The notes beneath the pieces were generated by a model that saw nothing but the letters and a program-made list of their open reading frames with translations, did no database searches and was not told the DNA's origin. Positions 44,604 through 55,788 of a stretch of DNA of 64,000 nucleotides are shown piece by piece (the stretch's first letter is position 1; each line of letters opens with the position of its first letter). Position numbers and translations under genes: made by a program. This DNA comes from Pseudo-nitzschia pungens (Eukaryota > Bacillariophyta > Bacillariophyceae > Bacillariales > Bacillariaceae), in assembly GCA_037355855.1 (NCBI GenBank), contig CM074760.1:5262501-5326500 (forward strand). Reading direction: 5' to 3'.

Positions 44604-45805
44604 GGTGATTGATTCTTTTCCGTTCGAGCAAGCAAACAAAAAGATGGTTGGAAATGATTCTTCTTCTCCTTCGATTGAATCCTTCGACGGGTCAAAGGAT
44701 TTTAGGATTCGATTTCTGTTCGCTCCACCGACGGCAACGATATGCATGCAAACTTACCCGTTGAAATTCTTTGGGTGGGAAAGAAGCAATCAATCACACA
44801 CCCTTTGCACCCATCTCACCCAACAGACAAGTTGAAGCTGTACGAGAGGATGAAGCACAACGCGCTTCCACTTGGCAGAGCAAGTGAGAATGAATGAATG
44901 ATTGAATCTCGATAGTTGTTCCATGTTACTACGTACGTATGAGTTCTCGTTTGTCTTCGTAGAACTCGATGCGGGGAGCGGATCAACACAAATAAGGAGT
45001 AAAGTAAGGTTACTCATACCTTCAATAACATGAAAACATATGAGGATAATGGAAGATGTCATACTAGTGACATCAAACGTACGGTACGAAGCTTACGGTA
45101 ACTTACTTGTACGTGCGGTAATCTTAGTTTGCAAAGGTTGAGGAGGATAGAGCAAACTACAAATTACAAATTACAAATTACTTTGTTTTGTTTAGAATCC
45201 TGCCTCTTCTTCAACTTTTAAAAAAGGTTAAGTTACCCAGAACTCAATCAAAAGATGCAACATGCTATTACAGGCACAGGCACCTACAATTGTAATGGCA
45301 TAGAATCATCGCAACCCAAAGTTTGTTGACAACTCTCTTTATTCCAATAGTGCTGCTGCTCCTCTCCTTCACCGAAATGCGTGTAGTACTAGTACTACCA
45401 CCAATACTGGTAGCCTTTTCATTGTCCTGTAGTCGAATGCTGATATTTCTCATTGTTACAACTACCACGAAGTTAATACTAGTATAAAATTCCTTCTTCA
45501 ACATGGAAAATGACCATTGCCATCACAATAATATATCGCAATATAATATGATGACTATGCTAGTAGTACTATAGATGTGTTGGCTGGGTACAAGGTGGAT
45601 AATGCTATACCAGCTCCCAGTCATCGATGTCGCCTCCTTGTACTGAGGAGGTGCAATTGAAGGAGCTTTGAGAATAACAAAATAATGCAATATCCGTTCC
45701 AGTTTTTAGTTTTGTTTAAAGTGAAAGAACGAGACTCTCCGTACTAGGTGCTACTGTTCGAAGAGAAACTCTCGATTTTCTCTCAACATGTCCTCGGGAT
45801 TCCGT
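44604..45805. other. Spacer upstream of ispG
   Basis: The part near 44604 is ispG promoter and 5' UTR. From 45000 to 45120 there are GTAAGGTTA and GTACGGTA words. The rest is AT-rich with TAGTACTAGTAC patches. No gene is seen. Confidence 0.4.
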
Positions 45806-48106
45806 TCAAGGAAAGAAGAGCACCACAAAAAGCTGAACAGCAATCTTGCGAACCGTCAGACACTCAAAGTCGATGCTTTCTTGTTGTTCTCCCCTCTCCG
45901 CCAACACGGACAAGAATTCCCGGACTCCAAAATTCGTCGGCAGTCTCAGACCAACGAGGCACGGCGCGTTGTGGTGCGAGATCTTGGCAAGGACGTCCTG
46001 CAAGGGTACGTCTCCCAGCTTCAAGCGTTGCTGGCGATGAACCTTCCCCTTGTAGTCCCACCCACCCCACGGAGGGTCGATGACGAAGCACGATCGTCGC
46101 GGAAGAAACTGGATTTGTTGCACCGAATCTTGGTGCCGAACCTCGACAATGCTTCGACCACAACGAACTGCCTCTCCATCATTGTCGTCGCCGTCGCCGT
46201 CGCTGGAAAAGCCGTGGCGGTCCATGTTTTCTCGGCACAATGCTGCCCGCACTCCATCGATTTCCAGGGCAATGACGCGGTCAAAGAAGTTCGACCTGGC
46301 CAAAGCCACGGTCAATCCGCCCACGGATGCTGTCAAATCGACCACGATCTTGGGAAAATTCATCTCGGAATGCACTCCTGTCTGCTCCTCGCTGCTGTTC
46401 TCATCGGCCCGAGTCACAAAATGACTTTCGTGGTACAAATTGGTCCGACGACAATTCTGGATCAAAATATTTGACATTGCCTTTCCCCATTTGTTGTTTG
46501 TTACAGAATACAAACCCTCTTCATCGACCTTCATTCGTTTCTCCTCGTTGGAGTCATTGCCATGTTTGCATTCGTCGTTGCTCGCGGAGCTATGATTGGT
46601 CTTCGAGCGTTTCGATCGAAGGACAAGATTGGGCCCATCGTAGAACATAGTTACTCCTTGGAAGAAATACGTACTGTCGGCATTGGTTATCGAATCATCG
46701 GCACCACCAATAGGCTCGCTATCGCCGTTGTTGATGTTGCCATCCGGGGCATATTTCGTCGGATCCGAATAGTCGCAATACAATTTCCATAAATCTCGTC
46801 CTCCCAGCAGTTCTTTGAAAGAGGGATAGCGATGCAAGAGCAACGAGAGAGTTACTTGATGACCACCATCTTTTCGACAAACAATATCGGTCAGGTGTTG
46901 ATCGATACGATGAATTAGTCCCGTGTCATCCGGGTCAAAACCATTGCTCTGATCACCGCATTTCGATCCCCCGGCAAAGATTCCATTCTTCCTTGGAGAA
47001 GCATCGTCTTGTTGTTGTGGTTGGTTATTCCTATCCTCTGAGAAAGATTGTCTCAGGAACGCTTTGCTGTTCTGTACGTGAATCAACGATCCAATCTTGA
47101 GTTCTCTACCGTTGTCATCTTTCCCTGTTTCCGACGCATCTGTTTCCGTACAAAGAATTTCTTCGAATGTGGCAAGCGTTACCTCCTCCCATTCTCTGGT
47201 TCCTACCTGTTTTACATCGCTAGGTGTTTCGTAGCCGCAGAGAGTGTGATTCATGTAGAATCCACTCGAACGAAGATAGAAGTGAAGCTCCCATGAACAT
47301 TGCTGCAGTAGCCAATGGCAGTTCACACCAACATCATCGTTCTTGTTTGTGTGATCGGCAGATGCCGTGGCGCGAGCTTCGATCGAAGCAAGATTGGAAG
47401 ATTTCTTTCGTCGCCGATCAATCCGGGCCTGCCGTTTTCGCAGAACAAGCAGAGCCTTCTGGTGTACCTTGCTTCGGAGTTCTTCGGTCATGTCTGGGCA
47501 AGGAGTACTCATTGTTGTGAAAGTATCATCGATGGTTTTGGGGATCGGAGTCACCAATCGGACCCAGTGAGGGATCACCGTCCGATCGACACAAAACACA
47601 TCCGGATGGCTTTCCAAAAATGCCAACAATTTCGGCTTCCCGACATTGGATTGGCTCAGGAGCAAATTGAGCTGATGGTTTCGTTTCCTCGAACTCTTTT
47701 GGCACGCGGAAGGCGTTGCCGCGGGCGATGAAGACGCGTGCGAGAATGGCTTCATCCGGAGTGGTTCTCGAAGCCCGTGGTCGGCGATGATGTATTCCTT
47801 GAGAGTCGTTGCCAAGCAGGCCCCTCCGTCACGCCGGATCTCCCGGATCAAAAGCCTTAGCAAAAACGACGTCGTCGCCGAACTTCCTCCGGCCGGTGTT
47901 GTTGTGGTTGACGTTTTCGGTACAGCTTTGGAATTCGTGGGTAGTGATTTTGATTCCGTTGCTCCCGAGTACTGAGGATGGCGACGTACGGTGGGTGCAG
48001 GATTTGAAGCGCTCATTTTTTTCCTCGATACAACGCTGTCGCTTGCGCTGCTTTTCTCAGAGTCCAGCGTTTCTTTGGCAGCAATCCGATCGCCATCGCC
48101 GTCCAT
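45806..48106 (-). CDS. TGS1-like RNA cap guanine-N2 methyltransferase
   Basis: Intronless, 766 residues from the ATG at 48106. The C-terminal 200 residues form a Rossmann methyltransferase: SAM-binding VVDLTASVGGLTVALA, the acidic end of strand 2 ALEIDGVRAALCREN, and the catalytic FVIDPPWGGWDYKG, which is the (D/S)PPWGG motif of trimethylguanosine synthase. TGS1 methylates m7G caps of snRNAs, snoRNAs and telomerase RNA to m2,2,7G in the nucleus. The N-terminal half has a basic segment and two possible winged-helix or LOTUS-like stretches (FLLRLLIREIRRDGGACL through HPDVFCVDRTVIPHW; and LSLLLHRYPSFKELLGG), which are not part of the usual TGS1 layout. No neighbour link. A related role in small-RNA methylation is possible if it is a side branch. 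Confidence 0.82.
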   Translation of the reverse strand: MDGDGDRIAAKETLDSEKSSASDSVVSRKKMSASNPAPTVRRHPQYSGATESKSLPTNSKAVPKTSTTTTPAGGSSATTSFLLRLLIREIRRDGGACLATTLKEYIIADHGLREPLRMKPFSHASSSPAATPSACQKSSRKRNHQLNLLLSQSNVGKPKLLAFLESHPDVFCVDRTVIPHWVRLVTPIPKTIDDTFTTMSTPCPDMTEELRSKVHQKALLVLRKRQARIDRRRKKSSNLASIEARATASADHTNKNDDVGVNCHWLLQQCSWELHFYLRSSGFYMNHTLCGYETPSDVKQVGTREWEEVTLATFEEILCTETDASETGKDDNGRELKIGSLIHVQNSKAFLRQSFSEDRNNQPQQQDDASPRKNGIFAGGSKCGDQSNGFDPDDTGLIHRIDQHLTDIVCRKDGGHQVTLSLLLHRYPSFKELLGGRDLWKLYCDYSDPTKYAPDGNINNGDSEPIGGADDSITNADSTYFFQGVTMFYDGPNLVLRSKRSKTNHSSASNDECKHGNDSNEEKRMKVDEEGLYSVTNNKWGKAMSNILIQNCRRTNLYHESHFVTRADENSSEEQTGVHSEMNFPKIVVDLTASVGGLTVALARSNFFDRVIALEIDGVRAALCRENMDRHGFSSDGDGDDNDGEAVRCGRSIVEVRHQDSVQQIQFLPRRSCFVIDPPWGGWDYKGKVHRQQRLKLGDVPLQDVLAKISHHNAPCLVGLRLPTNFGVREFLSVLAERGEQQESIDFECLTVRKIAVQLFVVLFFP

Positions 48107-50836
48107 GCTGTCCCAAATCGAAACGAAAATGGAGAACAGGCTGTGCGTAACAACAGTAGGAATGTTTTTTGTTCTTTCCTTTTTCTAAGATATTTAAGAC
48201 ACCGCGAAACGGCCCCGTATCTTGACGCTGTCAAAAGTCTATCTGGAAGATTACGACTGACGAAAAGTTAGGAGATACTTGTGGTCGTACTGGAACGTCC
48301 CATCTCGTCAGTTGTCGGTTGTCGGTTCCTCCATGCACATACGTCGTGGTCGATACTCCTTGATGTCCATTTTATAGGAATAAAAGTAATGTTTTTCCAA
48401 AAAATCAGTCGACGCGAAAAGTCAAACGTGAAACGTGAAAATCTGAGGTCGTGACGAAAGTGGTGAGAACGGTGAACGGTGAACCGCGAAACCCGATTGT
48501 GATCAGTCGTGGAGCGCGACCAGATGGAATGGAATGAGATCATCATCTTTTTGAAAGAGCCCTTGGCTTCGAGGAGGAAATGCTCTTACTTGTCAGAAGC
48601 TGCTGCTACTTCTTTGGGTTCTCCTTCCATGGCATTCGGATTGCCTGCTGTAACTTCTTCTGTTTATGGATTGAAAACTTGTGCTAGTATGACCAATTGT
48701 CTGGCGGCACCGGTGTTCCGATCCTTGGATCGTGTCCATTTCAGCTCTTTTGAAAATGGTTATGGTGGTGCATGACCTCGTCAAGTACTAGTATGAGGAA
48801 GGAACATAGTACCTACTACTACAAATGAGAAACCAGTTGCAAAATCTAGTAGTTTTGGACAACAATATTGTGGAAACATAAGACGCTGCTGGCCCTGACT
48901 AGTAGCTATCAGACATGGTTTCACACATGGTACTGGCTGTCCTTATTGCTAGTATTTCCCCCACAATTCATTTATCTACAATTCTTTTATCTAAATCATT
49001 GTCATTTCTTATGGCCTGATGTGTGCAATAAAAGTACTTATTCATCATGACATTCATATGATTCTGCATAATGCAGCATATCACTCAAACTAGGCATAGA
49101 TGCCCCAAAACTCATAATTCCATTCTCTTCTCCACACACCCTTTGTGTACACACAATGAGATTTTCAATAAATACTGTATTATTTTGAAGCAAGATAAGG
49201 GATGAATGGAAGAGACAAAGAGCACAATTACTACTGGAAATAATAAGAGCAGCGAGACACACAGGAAGCACTGGCAAAGAGTTACTACTAGTAGTAGTAG
49301 GCAACACAGACACCATTCCATATACAAAGTACTACTAGTAGTAGGCAACATGATGGGCACCATTCCATATACCATAAAGATACATTACTGTATCATTTCC
49401 CTAGATGTGCATTGGAGCATGATGTGTTCTAAGTAGGCATTAAGTGCTGAAATACCAGAATAAGTGAGCCAATCAATACATCATAGACATACAATCAAGA
49501 AGTCATACTGCATGGACAGTGCTACCAACTGGTGCTATGCTGGGGCACTAATCTAGCCACAGCATTACCTTTTACTGCTACAACAACATATGGTATAGGG
49601 TTCATAGAAATAGTAACACTAGTACTGGTCTAAGCCATGATAGGGTAGTATCATGTTGTAGTAATGTTGGTGTTAAACAATCACCATACATTTGGGCCCA
49701 CCACCAGCAGTAGCTCATATCATAAGTAGCATAACTGTTGGCAAGTTTTCTTCATAGTAGTCATGTTGTGATTTGCTGTTGTATCTGTTTGTCATAATCC
49801 ACAATGCAATTATTGTGGACCTTCTTCTCACCACCACCAATGACCAACCACACTACTACTACTACTACTACTAGCTACTGCCACAAGTGACAGCAACAGT
49901 GGAATAACCTTTTTTGTTTGGCTTTGCTCCACCATTGTATGCATGTGCTAGTAGTTGGTGTTAAGTACTAGTAGTATTGAAAAGGAGATGGATGGAGTTG
50001 CAGGTGGACCAAAAGGGTTCACATTCTTCAACCGTGGGCAGCATCATCATCAGCTGACTACACGCCTTGCTTCTCGGGACAACTTAGTAGGCTTGTAGTA
50101 GTACTACAATTAAGGCTCGTTACTACTACCACATCTATCGTAAGACTCACTTTGCGTTCCGAACCGCGGTTTGTGCGTGCTTTTTTTGTCGCTAAGTCTT
50201 GGGGTTCGATTCGATCTCGAGGAGTAAACCTTTTTAATTACCCTGCAACGGTAACCTTACTTTTTCGTCCACCAAGATTGTTCGTGGGGATCGTACGACA
50301 CTTCCAAGGAGACCTTAGGAACTTACTTTCCCAACGAAGAGCGTCAACCGCAACAACAACAAATTGTTGTTGTTGAACAATTGAACAAAATACTTTGTAA
50401 TGAGTATTGTACACGTACTGGAATTGGACAGTACAGCAACAAAAAATACGGAGTAAATACAATCTTTCTCAATTTTTGTGGGTAACCTTCGACGACTGAG
50501 ATTCGTACGTACCGGTACGAACTCCGAACAAGTCAACCGAACCGAACCGAACCGAACGGAACGGAACCGAAGGAAAGAAAAGCGAAGCAAGCACCCCAGC
50601 GAGAACATCGTAGATCTCCGGTTCGCGGCGACAGCAAAAGTTGCTGTAATCGGAAGAACGCATCATACGATTCGATTCGATACGATACGATACAATACAA
50701 TACAATACGATACGACAACAAACGACACTTCGCTTTGCTTTGTTTCGCGCAAAGCCTACTCGATAGCTTCTCGCTTCCACCACCTTCCGAATCAGAACAG
50801 AGAAGACAGAACAATTCAACAACCCAAAAACCCGGA
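48107..50836. other. Intergenic, AT-rich with decayed repeats
   Basis: From about 48550 to 50100 this is an AT-rich block with many AGTACTAG/TAGTAGTAGT patches and short ORFs without features, similar to 1-1100 and 20130-21690. From about 50250 to 50830 the DNA changes to CGAACCGAACC and GATACGATACAATA simple runs that probably form the 5' UTR of the TBC gene. No gene is called. Confidence 0.5.
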
Positions 50837-52919
50837 ATGACGACTCGCGGACTCCCCGGGTTTTTGCGCCGATCGCTGCGACGGGACGACTTTTACACCA
50901 CCAGCGAAGAGGACGACAGCGAAGACGAGGACGACAACGACAATGGTTATGGTTATGGAGAACACTCGATCGAAGAAACTGCCACTACCACTACCACTAC
51001 CGCCACCACCACCACCAACAACAATGGCGAAACCGAATCCTCATTCGACAACCAGCAACGAAGGGGATCCAATGGCTCCAAACCACAACGATCCACATCA
51101 TCTGGAGCCGCAGATTCCTCCCTCTCGTCACCACCGTTTCTAGATCCATCTCCATTGGCCGACACCTCTGCCCGGGAAGACACGAACGCGGGATGGGCCA
51201 ATAGCAGCATCCACAGCGACATTGTCAACAACAGCAACAGCAGCAACAACCATTATTATCCCTACAACAACAACAACAACAACGACGACGACGACGAGGA
51301 CGACGACGGCCAGAATTCCGTGAGCACCCTGGGAGAATCCGTGTCGGGCTCGCGGAGAATGTCGTCGTTTGCGGGAAATTCCAACAACGACAGCGGACAC
51401 CTCGGCAGCCCGAACCATCACCGGAGCAGCATCACGAGCATGACCGCCGGCACCCGGCGGTCCGCGGCCCGGTCCTACCGCGTCACGCAGTTTGAAAAAA
51501 TCCTGGGCACCTCCGAAACCAAACATCACCACATCACTAAAAACCACAACACCAACAACAGCAATACTACTCCAAACAACAACAACAACAACAACAACAA
51601 CGCCCACATCCACACCCACACCCACACCCACACCCACCACCACGTCGTCAAGATGAGCGACCTCCGCCAGCTGGCCTGGAACGGCATCCCCCCCCGCTTC
51701 CGGGCCATGAGCTGGAAGATCATGCTCGGCTACCTGCCCACCAACGCCACGCGCCGCAGGCAAACCCTCGAGCGCAAGCGCGCCGAGTACAAGGACGCCA
51801 TTCGGCAGCACTACTACATCGACGACAACTCGCGGACGATACAGGAGCAGGAGACCCTCCGGCAGGTCCTGGTGGACGTCCCGCGGACCGCCCCGGACAT
51901 TCAGCTCTTTCGGAACGAAAAAATCAAGCGGGCCCTCTCGCGGCTCCTGTACATCTGGGCCATGCGGCACCCGGCATCGTCGTACGTGCAGGGGATCAAC
52001 GACCTGGCGACGCCGCTGTTTGCGGTCTTTCTGGCGGAGGAGTACGGGGGAGAGGACGTGCTGGACGGGAGCATCATGGTGGTTCTGGAGGACGAACGAA
52101 TCGATGAGGTGCGTGCGTTTGTGTGTGTTTTGCGTATATATTATATATATATATATATTGTGCGTATTTTTTGTTTCTATTGTATGTATTGTGTATACGG
52201 TATTGCGTTGTTGTGCGTTTGTTTTCTGTTTGGTTTGTGCAGTGTTGCATCATGCGTTTTGCCCGCGACTCCAGAGCTCACGAAAACATTACTGGATTAC
52301 TACGTGTTTCGCTACGCTACGCGATTTTTGCACATTCGGTATGCACACTGCAAACACAACAACATCATCATCATCAACAACAACAACAATGATAAATTCG
52401 CGCATTCCGCCCACGCAGGTCGAAGCCGACGTCTACTGGTGCCTGACCAACATATTGGCGGGCATCCAGGACCACTACACGGCGGACCAGCCAGGTGTCC
52501 AGCGCATGGTCATGCGCCTGGAGGAACTCGTCAACCGCATCGACGGAGAGCTCTACCAGCACATCCACTCGGTCGGAATCCAGTTCATGCAGTTCGCCTT
52601 CAAGTGGATGAACTGCCTGCTCCTGCGGGAGTTCAACCTCCGCTGCGTCATACGACTGTGGGACACGTACATCAGCGAGGAGGGAGGCAACGGATTCGAG
52701 GACTTTCACGTCTACGTCTGCGCCGCCTTTTTGTCCCAGTTCAGCAGCCAGCTCCAGGAGATGGACTTCGACGAGCTCTTTCAGTTCATGCAGCGGGTCC
52801 CCACCGACGACTGGACCGAGACCGAGATCGAGATGCTTCTCAGCCACGCGTACGTGCTCAGCACCCTCTTTGCGGGGAGCGATGCGCACCTGACCAGCGG
52901 GAACCATGCGTTCCTGTGA
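50837..52919 (+). CDS. TBC-domain Rab GTPase-activating protein (TBC1D22/GYP1-like)
   Basis: Two exons, 50837-52108 and 52419-52919, give 590 residues. The first 270 residues are low-complexity (runs of Thr, Asn, Asp and His; a HTHTHTH stretch near 51610). The TBC domain follows: RQLAWNGIPPRFRAMSWKIM, the arginine-finger-region sequence QVLVDVPRTAPDIQLF, RLLYIWAMRHPASSYVQGIN with the YVQGINDL (glutamine-finger type) motif, and in exon 2 VEADVYWCLTNILAGIQDHY, LLLREFNLRCVIRLWDTYIS and a C-terminal helix. In the usual IxxDxxR position the arginine is in VDVPRT. Family members speed GTP hydrolysis by Golgi Rabs (Ypt1-like, Rab33). The C-terminal sequence is closest in style to TBC1D22. The intron is 310 bp and contains a TATATATA run. 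Confidence 0.92.
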
Positions 52920-53961
52920 GTAAGTACCGCGCTGTGAGCGAACGAACCAAACGATCCACGCACTCTCCGGGAGAGCGGAATTCTCGGCGCTGCTACGGTA
53001 CGAACGAATGAATCAGGAACGCACTGCTACACCAACACATCATACCATACAATAGAGTACTACTACTACTACTACTACTACTTTTCTGGGGTAGCGATTC
53101 CAATCAAATTCGCACCATTATTATTTGATTTGTAGTGTTGTTTTTGCGTGCATGGCAAAGTTGCTTTGAAATCGTAATTGCGCGTTTAGCCAAAATTCAC
53201 AATGGTGATGCTATGGCAATTTCCATCTTCTGAGGAATGCGCACAATAAAACAAAGAATGATTGATTGATTTCTTTTGGCAGCGCAGCAACCATTGGATT
53301 TTGTTTTCCATCATGCCTTGTTCAGCGTTGTATTGGCAACAACGTGTGTACATCTCAAGTCCGAAAGCAGGATTGCTACTACTAGTTCCTCCGCATAGCT
53401 TTTTGGTAGAGTGTTGGTGAGAGAATGGTTTGATCGGACGGGTAATAAGGTTACCCTTTAAGCAGAGGGGTTTGAACAGATCCATTGCATTCTGCCCTGG
53501 TTGACAAAATCTTTTTTTCGTACGGTATTACACGTACCAGGTAAGGTTTACGGTACAAAAAAAAAAGAACGATGTAAAAATCAACAAGTAAAAAACTTTG
53601 TCTCAACAAAATCAATTTTTTAGTAAAAAAATTACCGTACACCTCTAGTTGACACCACTCGTACTACTCGTACGTAATTTTTTCCTTACCTCGTCGTACC
53701 GTACGGTAGAAACCCTAAAGGAGTCGTGAATAAATTCGACTCGATGGACCAAAAAATTCGCGAGAGTTCTTTTCGCGTCGTTTTCGTCGCCTCTTTTCTT
53801 GGCAGAAACGATCATTACAATCGAGCTCGATCCATAATCCATACAATACGGCAGCACCGTCCCTTCACTCACCAACACCAAGGAATCTTGTCACAGCGCA
53901 TCCAATCCAATCGAAAAAGCCCAGTGTTCTAGAACTAATAGCAAAGACAAAAAACGCAACA
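52920..53961. other. Spacer between TBC and UMP1 genes
   Basis: It contains an ACT run near 53056-53082 and, at 53510-53710, a cluster of GTACGGTA and GTAAGGTTTA words. No ORF is supported. Confidence 0.4.
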
Positions 53962-54705
53962 ATGAGCTCTGAACGCGGAATCCCAGTGATGAAAAAGCCC
54001 GTCAATACGATGGAAGTCGGTCCCAACGGGAACAATCTGGCTATGACGGCCTTGAGACGCCATCCGGTCGACGAACTCCAAAAGCGTCAAGGTGTGTGCA
54101 GTTGTGTGAAGGATTGCTGCTGATTTATGTTGTACCAAATGCATGGAACTAGCATCGTAGAAAATGCTTCGCTTTCTTTCGCTGGGCATCTTGTCGTCGA
54201 TGCAATGGTGATGATGTTTGTGTATGGGTCTCATTCGTGACTTATCCGATCGGATTTAGTTTGATCGGATTCAATGGGATCGGATTTGTGTTACAAGTAT
54301 CCTCTGGCTCAACCTCTTTTGTTTGCTTCATCGTACACTATCGTTTCATTTGCTCGTGGGATGTATTTGGAAAACTTACAACAACAACGACCCCCTAAAA
54401 CATATTAAACAGCTGCCCAAAGAATTTCCTTCATGGGGACCGAGGAGGAAGAAGAGGTCAGACGCTTGTACGGGAGTGCTTTTGCGATGAAGCTCGCTAC
54501 GGAGCGTCGCATTGCCAGTCAAACGACGATTGGTAGCATCGGAGGTGGAATTCCTTCCTCCAACAATGTAATGGGCGATGTTCTTACTGGAAGAGACATG
54601 CATATTGGATTCGAAGACACGCTCGGATTGCCAGAATTCCGGCCTACTTTCAACAAAATGCACGAAGATCCTCACATGGTGATGGAAAGACAGTTGGGGA
54701 TGTAA
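53962..54705 (+). CDS. UMP1: Proteasome maturation factor UMP1/POMP
   Basis: Two exons, 53962-54091 and 54413-54705, join inside an Ala codon (G|CT) and give 140 residues, the same as human POMP (141). The C-terminal block IGFEDTLGLPEFRPTFNKMH and HMVMERQLGM is the UMP1 signature; the N-terminal part (GPNGNNLAMTALRRHPVDEL) fits the flexible region that threads into half-proteasomes. UMP1 assists assembly of the 20S core and is the first substrate it degrades. The 321-bp intron has a GTGTGT donor and an AACAG acceptor. The gene converges with LSM3. Confidence 0.92.
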
Positions 54706-55283
54706 TCAGTATACTATAACAATGTACAATCAAAATATTTGAAACTGAATCGAACTGTTGGATTTTGCGTGCCGCGGTGCATCACGGAACCAATTCAAAG
54801 CAACAAATCCCTTTTCCCACTTTTGTCGTTCCGCCTATGGTTATAAATAGTTTTATTTAGAAAGAGAAGGCATTTGGATTTGGTTCTTCTTCATCATTGC
54901 ACGCAACGGTACGACTTTTGAGTCGGATTCTGATGCCGGTTTGATACAAAAATAGGCAGTCCTTTACGGGACTATGCGTTTTTTTATATCCATTACATCT
55001 TCAATACTATGCTAAAGCTGTATACCATTCGCAACTGAATCAGTTTCGGTACCATGCTTGGATCCATTGTCAATGAAAACAAATATTATGCCGTACTCGT
55101 TGCTTCTCGTTTTGTTCATATCATCATTATTTACAACAACGCATAGGTTTCGTGTTTTTAAAAAATGCCAATATTTTGGTACACTCATCCTTGCAAATTG
55201 TTGTCTATCCCTATTCACCACAACCCACCACGTAGCAGCCGATCCAGCGGAAAGGGTCGTAGTTCTTTTTCATTTTTTAATTC
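54706..55283. other. Convergent spacer between UMP1 and LSM3
   Basis: AT-rich 3' flanking DNA with no supported ORF. Confidence 0.4.
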
Positions 55284-55788
55284 TTACGTTGTTCGAAGAG
55301 GCGGGCTGACCAGAACCACAATATCTCCACGGACAAACAACATTCCCACTTTTCGCTGTTGCTTCTTTACAATCTCCTCGTCTGTTTCTTCATCGATTTC
55401 CGTGCTGGTCACAGTCTCTTCAACTTCCCCCAGGATCATGTTGAGATGCTGATCGTAGGCCTGAGCAAAACACGGGATATGATTAGTTCATAGATGGAAA
55501 CGACAAAGAAACAAGTGAGACGGAGTTAAATGGCAGTGCCTTCGTACGGTACATCTCGCGTCCGAAGTTTCGATGGAATCGTTCGAACATTTACCAACTT
55601 TCAATACTCCTGTAGGATCCGGACAGTAAGTCGCATCCATCAACATTCCGTGGTGGCTCACTACGACAGGTGGGAAATCACCGATCGCTACTCACATGGA
55701 GTCTCCCCCTGAGCTCTCTGTTTCCACGACATTTAACGTAGACCCGTTCGTCAATCGACAGCCGAATGAGATCTAGTGGTTCCTCCAT
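55284..55788 (-). CDS. LSM3: U6 snRNA-associated Sm-like protein LSm3
   Basis: Assembled from two short minus-strand exons, 55696-55788 and 55284-55460, with a 235-bp intron (GTGAGT donor, CTCAG acceptor), phase 0, 89 residues. Exon 1 encodes [20 protein letters not shown] followed by [11 protein letters not shown] (Sm1 motif); exon 2 encodes [16 protein letters not shown], then [19 protein letters not shown] (Sm2 motif with RGD). These blocks match LSm3 over its whole length. LSm3 is part of both the LSm2-8 ring that binds the U6 3' end in the nucleus and the LSm1-7 ring that promotes mRNA decapping in the cytoplasm. The exons are too short to stand out as ORFs, so the gene is easy to miss. 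The N-terminus is shorter than in animals (102 residues). Confidence 0.95.
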
